NCBI GenBank assembly: GCA_018257865.1
Contig: JAEUBA010000001.1
Span: 372,001-436,000, forward strand
Length of the DNA: 64,000 nucleotides
From: Stereocaulon alpinum
Lineage: Eukaryota > Ascomycota > Lecanoromycetes > Lecanorales > Stereocaulaceae
Direction of reading: 5' to 3'
In this document: in pieces, positions 56,627 to 64,000 of the stretch
Numbering within the stretch: position 1 is the stretch's first letter
Layout: each line of letters begins with the position of its first letter
Notes under the pieces: model-generated
Told to the model about the DNA's origin: nothing
Database searches by the model: none
The model's input: the letters and a program-made list of their open reading frames with translations, nothing else
Made by a program: the position numbers and the translations under genes

Positions 56627-57691
56627 GGGACTCAATTTCACATGAACCTCTCCTGCATGGCCTTTAGCCCGTGGATGCGAATACTACCAACCATGCGTCC
56701 TAGCTTGCAGTAAGCATATGCCAGCGCGCTGGCGCTACGATCGGCTTCCGTGACGGCTCCCTCATCCACGCCTCTGGAATTTTCCCACAAGTCTACACCG
56801 TGAGAACCTCTAGGAGAGCAGAAGTCATACGACTGCTCCCAGCTAAGCCGTAGCGAAACTTCCCCCGTTGGATTGGGAAGTCTGAATTCGGGAACCCGAG
56901 GCCCAGGAACTTGGAAGTAATTTTCTTGTCATCTATTTCACACACTGTACGATATATATATACTTGCTTGCACTTAGATACCCAGTCATCTTGATATCTC
57001 CAACTATCTACTTCCTCCAACTATTCAGCCACCACGCACCTCCATCTCCCTCCCCAAATTCTATATAACCCCCCTCCCCTCAAAATCTTCCCTCTTCTCC
57101 TCACCTCCTCTCAGCCTCTCAGGCTCAGATCAAGTGTACTATCTGTTCTTCTCATCTTGATCAACTGAAACTTCCTTCACGGGGGGGCTCTCATCGTAGG
57201 AATCAAACCACTTTTCGTCTTTGCAGTGCGTTTTGTTAGGTTTGCTGGGGTGGGGAGCAAAGGGGGGTGTTGCTGGCCTGGCACCGGTGCTGGTTGATGC
57301 GAACGTCTCTTGCAACATTTTCCATCAATGCTCCCGCTTCAAGTGGGGTTTTCGAGAAGAAGATGGTAGTTCGTGAATCATGATTGTAGATATGTAAGGT
57401 AAGGTAATGTAGGTAGTGTAGGATACAAGTAGCACATCAAACGAAACAGGAAGAAAAAAAACCGAGATAATTCATACAAGAGGCTGCTCTGCTATACACA
57501 TAAGGTAGAGAAGAGAAGATGCATACTGTTGAAACTGCCATCAACTCTGCCGTTACGACATCCTCAACGCGCTTTTTTCGCCTTTAAATCGTTGAAACCC
57601 GCAAATACATGCTGTAGAAAACGCAATAGGAAAATTTATCGTAGCTGCTGCTCTCATTCGCGTCACGTGAAGTCGTCAATCGATATCGTCG
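56627..57691. other. Intergenic, convergent 3' regions
   Basis: 1.07 kb between convergent genes, with pyrimidine-rich stretches near 57030-57120 and a G run near 57181. No gene was seen. Confidence 0.45.
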
Positions 57692-60600
57692 TCAAGAGAA
57701 AATGCGACTAAAGAAACCTCGAGGTCCGTCTCTCATCCTGATACCTCCACCACTCCCTCTACTGTTCTCCTCTCTATAAATCCTCTCCCTCTCCCGCTTT
57801 CTCTCTTTCGCTTTCCTCGCCACTTCTTGCGCCTCCTCCAGTTCTTTCCTCTTCCTGCGTAATTCTCGCCTAGCTTCTGCCTCCGCCTCATCAAGCTCTT
57901 TTCTCTTCCGTCTCCTCTCCCTCCTCGCCTCATCGTCCTCAAGATCCTTGTTTGGACGCATGTCGGCGGACTTAGCTTTGGTTTGCGCTTCGCGCCGGCT
58001 ACTACTGGAATCGAGTGTAGCAGATCTGCGCTTATCTCTCGGTTTTGAACTCGACAATGGTTTCTCCTTTTCGCCGTTGATGCGAAGAAACATGCGAGTG
58101 TCGGATTCGGCTCGTGGCATCACATCTAGGATTCTTGGACGGAGTGCTGAGGGTTTCTTCTCCGGTTCCTTTTCTTTCTCTCGTCGACTTGATCGGCGCT
58201 CTGACTTCGGACGTTCGAGAACGCCCTTGTCACTAGTTTTCGAACCGGAATGACGCCTGGTCTGCTTCCTTTCTTTCGCTTCCTTGAGTATTGCTTCAAC
58301 GTCACCTGACTTTGCAGTTGATGCGCTGACGTCGCTTTCGCGGCGTTTGCCCTCCGGACGTGATGTGTCCATACTGCCCTTGGAGGAAGACTTGCTGGGT
58401 CTACGCTCGCGTTCCCATCCTTTGGAGCGACGGTGACGTTTTGACGATGTTGGTGAGGGTGGTAATTCGAGTGGCGCTGCGTTGTCGGCTGCTTCTTCGG
58501 CGATAGCTACGTCTGCTGCTGCTGCTGCTGCTACTACTACTATTGCCGCTGCTACCGTCGCTGCTGGTTCTGGCTCTGGCACAACTGCCGTTTCTAGAGC
58601 TGGTTCGGCAGGAGCTTCTGCCGCAGCTTCTGAAGCTGGTTCAGCTGGAGGTTCTGCGGCGGCCTCTGGAGCTGGCTCCGGCTCTGGTGCCGCATCAGCC
58701 ACAGCCTCAGGGGCAGACTCCGCTGGTGGATCCGCTGAGGTTTCCGGAGCAGTCTCTGCTGGCGGCTCAGCTGCAGTTTCAGGGGCAGCTTCTACAGGTG
58801 CGTCTGCTGGAACTTCGGGAGCAGGCTCGACAGGTGGATCACTAGCAGCCTCTTCAGTGGCTAGCGGAGGCTCTTCGGCAGCAATGGGGGCGTCTCCTGC
58901 CGGTGGTTCTAGGGGGACTTCGTCACTAGCCGCTGGAGCAGACTCTGCTGGTGGATTCGCTGGAGCATCAGCTGGCGTGTCAGCCGGCGCATCAGCTGGT
59001 GGGTCCGGCGGTGCCTCTTCGGTCGCTGCTGCAGCTGGCTCAGATTTATTTTCGGCTGGAGCCTCTTCACTTGCTGGTGGTTCGGGCGCTGCAGGTGAAT
59101 CCGCGGGTATCACTTCACAAGGTGGAGCAGCTTCTGGCTCAGCGACATCTTTAGGTGCTTCCCCACTCGCCTCTACTGATGGTGTCGGTTCAGCATGAGT
59201 TGATTCTTCGGCTGCCTCTGCTGAAGCCTCTTGATCATCGGTGGCCGCTAAGACCTCTTGTGCTGGTTCGATAGCCGTTGCTTCCGTGTTTGCGACTGGT
59301 GCAGCTTCTTCGTTGGAAGCTTCGTCGCTTGCTGGCATTTCTTCTTTCGCAACAGCTTCGGCAGCAGGCGCTTCGGTCTGAGGTTCTAGCTCGTCCGCCT
59401 TGGTCTCGACAGCCTTGTCTGCCTTACTCTCGGCGGCTTCATCACAAGCAGGTGCATCATGCGCCGCTGCCTCAGCTGGTGGTGCATCGCTTGCAGCGTC
59501 AGCAGGTGCGGCCGCGTCTGGTGGTGTAGGCTCGCTGGCTGGAGCGTCGCTTGCAGGAGGTTCTTCTGCAGGTGGATCGGCTGCTGCTCCCTCTTCCGCT
59601 GGCGGAGCCTCCGCCGCCGGGGCTTCCGCTCCTGGAGTCGCATCTGGTGCGGGCTCATCTTGGGCTGCTTGTTCCGGCGTTGAATCTTCTGTCGTCGGTT
59701 CTGCCGGTGGTGGCTCCTCTGCCGCAGGTTCGGCAGGAGTCTGTTCTTCTGGCTTTGAATCTCCTGCCGCCGGCTCGACTGCCTCAGGCTCGGCGGCGGC
59801 CGGTTCTTGTGGCACAGGAGGCTCAGGATCCGTCGGTGCAGGCTCTACCGGTGCGTGTTCGGTTGGTGCGGCTTCTTCCGGAGCAGGTTCTACGGGCGTA
59901 GGTTCTGATGCTGCTGGCTCTTCTGCCGCTGGTTCGGCTGGAGCCGGTTCTGGAGGCGCAGCTTCCTCAGCTGGAGCCTCTGTTGGTGCAGTTTCTGGAG
60001 CGTTTTCTACTGCAGGTGGTTCAGCTGCGCCTTTCTTTGGCTTCTTCCTATCAGTTTTGTCTTTCTTGTGACTCTTCTCCTTCTTGTCAACTTTCTCCTT
60101 AATTTCGTGCTTGTTTTTCTTATCGCTCCTCTTTTCTTTCTTGACGACCATCATATGCTTTGACGACTTAGATGACTTCGACTTCTTTTCTTTCTTTCCA
60201 TCAGTAGGCACTTCGGGCGCAGGTGGTGGTACCTCTTCAGCTGGAGCTGGCTCAGCTGAAGTTTCTTCTGGTGGAGCGAGTTCTGCTGGGGCTTCTGGTT
60301 CCGCCGCAGGTTCTTCAGGAGCTGGAGCCAGGGCCTCAGCCTCTGGCTCAGCTGCGGGTTCCTCGGGTGCAGGTGCTGGCTCCGATTCTGGTTCTACTGT
60401 TGCGTCTTGTGGATGGGGTGTTGGTTCGGAATCCGGTTCTGCTGGTGGTGCTGCTTCTGCGTCTTCAGCTGCTGGACCTTCGGGTTCTGCTTCTGGAGAC
60501 TCTTTGGTCTCTTCAGTTGCGTCACCTTCAGCAGGCTGGGAAATCTCTTCTGGAGGTTCTGCGGACTCGGCAGGCTCATCTGGTGGAGGCTCATCTGCGG

Positions 60601-61012
60601 CTCCTCCGTCTGCGGGTGAGGTATCATCAACTACAGCGACACCGCCATCAGCATTCTCCTCGCCAGGTGGATCTTCTGGCGGGCCCGCATCGTCCTCTGG
60701 TTTGGGTTCTCCTAACTTTTGTCAGTTGCTGATGTTGTAGATCATGAAGGTATATCTACCAGTTTCTGCGGGAGGGTCTCCTTCCGGAGGAGGCGCATCG
60801 GCTTCCGGTTGATGTCCTTCGGGCTCGTCACTGGGAGGTTCCTCTGGAGATATAAATGGATTATGCGGAAGGAAAATCTGTGGTGGTTCAGGTGGTTCGA
60901 ACACAGGAGAGCTCGTATACCGAGCTGAGTGAGTCTCTACAGTATGCCAGGACCATGGCTTGACCGGCGTGTACATCCTAAGCGGTGGGCTTTGATACAT
61001 GCGCTGTGCCAT
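57692..61012 (-). CDS. Large low-complexity Pro/Ala/Glu protein, 1090 aa
   Basis: Two exons, 61012-60760 and 60711-57692 (48-bp intron), with matching phase. Order: a Pro-rich N-terminus (PPLRMYTPVKPWSWHTVETH) and an acidic Glu/Pro run; a Lys/Ser block at about 250-310 (KKEKKSKSSKSSKHMMVVKK); about 500 residues of degenerate PAEEPA-like units; an Ala/Val-rich hydrophobic stretch (AAAIVVVAAAAAADVAIAEE) near residue 810; and a basic tail with SR/ER-rich text and a charged coiled coil (RRERRRKRKELDEAEAEARR). No known domain is visible and it is largely disordered. The Ala/Val stretch could be membrane-inserting. Acidic-basic block structure suggests a scaffold or condensate-type protein, but this is inference. 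Confidence 0.75.
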
Positions 61013-62204
61013 CTTAAACAGTCGTTGAGAGCAGGTAGATGCCGCAGTTGAAACACGACAACAATTGATGGATATGTTAAGACTGAGCTATGTTGCTCAT
61101 CTCACTTAAGTACGTGACACATCACAATCCAATCGGACATTTGAATTAAAAGGAGGGGTCGGGACATATGACCATGAGCGACTAAGTATCACACAAAGAG
61201 GAACGTAGAATATTGATTGAGGGAATAATCAGCAGCGTTGGTTCGGCAGGAAGAGAAGTCATCCAACCGTCAACACTCGGGCCGCGGAAGCAGCAACAAG
61301 CATAGAAGATCTCAACCCTCTGAACATACCCCCATTCGTATCGACGACACAGAGAGAATCGTCCAGCGGCATCGCTTACACATAAAAGTCTATACGCACC
61401 GATTCTTGCATCATCTGGGTCTCGATAAGCATGCGTGGGCCAATTGGAGCCACGTCAGGAAGCAGTTTTACTCGAAAAGCGTGGGAAGGCGGCATAAACA
61501 CTGGGAGCTAAATGATGGATTCATAGACCAATCTCAGCATTGGTCGATGCATGGTCGAATGCCGTCTGACTGGTGCCTCACTTCTTCTCAGTGGCTGTAT
61601 CCGTGTGGGGTGCTTCACCATAGAGACCGCTTGCTGCCCAACTCCATCTGCACCCCTGATTCGCACATGCGCTAGGGCCATAATACTAAGGTACATTGTT
61701 GTAAGAGCCTGCAGTAGACCTGAACTCTGAATTCTTTCCGCATACCCAGAGAAAGAGGAATATATAGTTGGAAGACGGAAAAGGAAAGAACGAACATATC
61801 AAAGATGAAGCTTTTCAATAATTGTCGGGCCGTTGAGGAAGATTGTGATGTTTGGGAAGCGCCCGGGTCAGCCCGCCTCACGGAGCCCGACCCGGAGCCA
61901 ATAGCTTGGCCCCTAGCTCGGGAGTTTCGGGGGGGGGGTTCGGTTCCACCTCCCTCGCTCCCTTACTGTACTGCCCCCCTGGGCCCTGGATGATGGATGA
62001 TGGAGACTGGCATCGCTCGTATTTCGGGCAGTGGTGACTTTCCCTTTTTGTTGGTTGGTTAGGTTGGTTTGGCCGGCCCAACACCGGTCTTGTACTGGAA
62101 GTCCAACGGGTTTTCTCTCACAGCACAATAGATACCACTATCCTTTCGGAGGGCGTATGACAACTTAGGCATCAGTTATCGTCATCTCGCGATTGACATC
62201 TTTC
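61013..62204. other. Intergenic, divergent promoters
   Basis: 1.19 kb between the low-complexity gene (minus) and the DUF3253 gene (plus). It contains a GC-rich patch with a run of nine or more G (about 61929-61938). No gene was seen. Confidence 0.45.
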
Positions 62205-62507
62205 ATGGCAGCTGATCGTGCTAATCCACAAGAGGTCTTGGTCTCTCACCTCGACCGCTTGCTGTCATCACGAGAGTACCCAAAGACAATCTGTCCATCA
62301 GAGGTGCCACGAGCATTGACAACAGCAGAGTTGACGGCGCTTGGCTATTCCGACTGGAGAGACCTGATGCCTGAAGTGCGTGAGATGCTCCAAGATAGGC
62401 GCCAAAACGGTCGAGTTGAGATCCTTCAAAAGGGCTCGCTGGTACCTGGCGATGTTGAGGTGCGCGATCTTAAGGGTCCAATACGAGCGCGAAATGTCCA
62501 GAATTGA
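62205..62507 (+). CDS. DUF3253-family small protein, 100 aa
   Basis: A single exon from ATG 62205 (MAADRANPQEVLVSHLDRLL). Upstream in-frame codons lack an ATG. The text KTICPSEVPRAL, SDWRDLMPEVREMLQDRR and VEILQKGSLV matches DUF3253, a small winged-helix-like family common in bacteria and ascomycetes whose function is unknown. The final GPIRARNVQN is also typical. There is no signal peptide or membrane segment. Confidence 0.82.
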   Translation: MAADRANPQEVLVSHLDRLLSSREYPKTICPSEVPRALTTAELTALGYSDWRDLMPEVREMLQDRRQNGRVEILQKGSLVPGDVEVRDLKGPIRARNVQN

Positions 62508-62776
62508 GAAGCTGCACGGTTCATGGCGAAGCACAATGGGCAGTCTGCCTGCATCATAGAGGAAGGAAGATTCTCTCAATGAAATGATTAATTTCTGGGT
62601 TTAAGCTTCAATCAGCCTCGCCATATTCAGGCAGCAATGTCACGTGGACCAACTCCAGTAAGACACTGACACCAGGAGTCACTATGTCCACTCTTTTCTG
62701 TTCTCCAGATACCACTATCATAACTGTCCTCTAGTCGGAGGTACCTCCCTTGAGTTTTTGCCAGCATTCACCCGCG

Positions 62777-63630
62777 ATGGCTGCCTCAAACCCCGAGGTC
62801 CGGAATGGATCACGCTATGAGAAAGAGGACGTCAATGATGCACGAAACGGTTTTCTTCTCAGCCCAATGGATATTACCAAAAAAGAAATCGACTTCAAAG
62901 AAACCGACCTACCAGAATGTGAAGGTCTCTACGCAGTCGTCCTCGATAATTGCTTCACGGAAGCCGAATGCCAGACCCTTATCAAAATGGCCGAACAATC
63001 CTCAGGCGGTGTGTGGGAGGAGGCAATGGTTAACATTGGAGGAGGTAAACAAATGACGATCAAAGACACCCGCGACTGTGGTCGTATCATCTGGGATGAT
63101 GTGGATATGGTTGACAGGATCTGGAAGCGGGTTGTTGACCATGTTCCAGAGATTCTAAGTCTGAAGGATCAACCACACATCTTTGGCTACGGACCAATGA
63201 AGAGGAAAGAGACACTGCAAATGTCCCGACTCAACGAGCGGATGCGGTTCCTCAAGTATGGCGAAGGACAGTACTTCAGGCGTAAGTCCACCCAACACCC
63301 AGGTTCACCTTATACCATCCTCCTAACACCCATGCAGCTCACATGGACGGCGCCTATGTCACTCCTGACGGGAAAGAAATCTCCTTCTACACTCTCCACC
63401 TCTACCTCAACGAGAATCCTAATGGCGGCGGCGCAACGACATTCCATTCCTTTAACATGAATCGCGAATTCAATGTTGAGCCTAAGCCAGGCCGGGTCCT
63501 CATCTTCCAGCACCGCAGCCTGCTACACTCAGGCGCAGATGTTACAGCCGGGACGAAATACACGCTGAGGACAGACTTGATGTATAGGAAGGTTGGTCCT
63601 GATGCGGAAAATTGGGGAGCGAGTACATAA
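62777..63630 (+). CDS. 2OG-Fe(II) dioxygenase, prolyl-4-hydroxylase-like
   Basis: Two exons, 62777-63281 and 63338-63630 (56-bp intron), giving 265 residues. The junction restores the iron-binding HxD: RPHMDGAYV (His170, Asp172). The distal iron His is in LLHSGADV (His232), and the 2-oxoglutarate-binding basic residue is Arg246 in KYTLRTD. NENPNGGGATTFHSF is the typical P4H-family strand. The start VRNGSRYEKEDV lacks a signal peptide, so a cytosolic or nuclear P4H-like oxygenase is likely. The target is unknown. Confidence 0.86.
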
Positions 63631-63793
63631 ATTCCCATCCCAGCAAAAGAAGAAGCAGAGATATTGTATTGTACATAACGCCCACGCTAAATGCCATGCT
63701 CTATCCAATTCCATGCCAATGCTCATTCCCACATGTCATACAGTTGCCTCCCAAGTCTCCTTTCCCCACCATACATGCATCCTTCCATTTCCA

Positions 63794-64000
63794 TCAATCA
63801 CACCTCCCATCCCCCCACCCAGTCCTCCACCGTTCCTCCCACCTCTCACACTCAAACACCTCCTTCCCCAACTTCCTATTAACCTCATTATGCGCCTCAC
63901 ACATCCACTTTCCAAACTCTCCTCTCGAAGAAACCCTCGGCTCGTTCCCAGGACTTTTCATCCATTCTTGGAAATCCTCTGCACATGTCCAGCAGGGATA
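63794..64000 (-). CDS. ERV1: ERV1/ALR sulfhydryl oxidase, C-terminal part (cut by window edge)
   Basis: Minus-strand frame from the window edge to a stop at 63794. It reads YPCWTCAEDFQEWM, then CEAHNEVNRKLGKE and ends ERWRTGWGDGRCD. The CxxC redox pair next to FAD, the C-x16-type C...HNEVNRKLGK...C pair, and the WRTGW ending are diagnostic of Erv1/ALR. Erv1 is the FAD-linked thiol oxidase of the mitochondrial intermembrane space, partner of Mia40. The 68 residues here are only the C-terminal third; the start lies beyond 64000. The ending matches the mitochondrial Erv1 form rather than Erv2. Confidence 0.88.
   Translation of the reverse strand, partial: YPCWTCAEDFQEWMKSPGNEPRVSSRGEFGKWMCEAHNEVNRKLGKEVFECERWEERWRTGWGDGRCD

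Noticed and set aside
58482..60740. Long plus-strand Ser/Gly/Ala frames as genes
   Set aside because: They are exact antisense of the Pro/Ala/Glu repeats and follow from that composition; they have no domain, and the minus-strand frame has a spliced, longer model.

Overview
This window looks like a chromosome segment from a filamentous ascomycete (Pezizomycotina; a Dothideomycete is my guess, not shown). Genes are on both strands, most introns are 45-70 bp with GT...AG ends, and the set is eukaryotic: NBR1-type autophagy receptor, TOM70, UTP15, INO80 subunit, CHD/Mit1-type remodeller, cytosolic Trp-tRNA synthetase and mitochondrial ketol-acid reductoisomerase. The first 5.5 kb has the CpA/TpG-depleted, TpA-rich composition left by repeat-induced point mutation (RIP), a process of filamentous ascomycetes.

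Layout. 1-5522: 3' part of a RIP-destroyed Ty3/gypsy-like LTR retrotransposon, with integrase remnants, a polypurine tract and a 131-bp terminal repeat. 5523-9770: TE border holding a large secreted protein gene (6030-7770, -) and two copies of a ~100-bp repeat. 9771-16711: an unrecognised gene and a 1603-residue chromatin remodeller (-). 17330-26309: alpha/beta hydrolase, aspartic protease, short F-box-like protein and an NLR-like ankyrin protein. 26310-27702: gene-free, with C-rich and G-rich tracts. 27703-40705: NBR1-like receptor, CASC3/Barentsz-like protein, TOM70, aminodeoxychorismate-lyase-like enzyme, NOP13-like protein and INO80 subunit Iec3. 41426-49786: DUF3455 protein, PRELI-domain protein, WRS1, ILV5 and serine racemase. 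50274-56626: GPI-anchored Cys-rich protein, a short-chain dehydrogenase remnant, UTP15 and a type II membrane glycosyltransferase-like protein. 57692-64000: a 1090-residue low-complexity Pro/Ala/Glu protein, DUF3253 protein, 2OG-Fe(II) dioxygenase and the C-terminal end of ERV1, cut by the window edge.

Apart from the TE border the region is ordinary euchromatin: housekeeping genes, several in divergent pairs with short shared promoters (NOP13/IEC3, PRELI/WRS1, UTP15/glycosyltransferase-like, TOM70/ADCL-like). I see no biosynthetic cluster, CRISPR array, rRNA or convincing tRNA gene. Exon structures were built by hand from reading frame and GT/AG signals. Where I joined exons, the phases agree and the spliced length is a multiple of three, but no transcript data were available. 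Residue numbers refer to these spliced models. The most unusual items are the TE border with its repeat pair, the RIP-sparing island, the low-complexity protein with long antisense frames, the dehydrogenase remnant beside UTP15, and the NBR1-like receptor with a terminal LIR-type motif.
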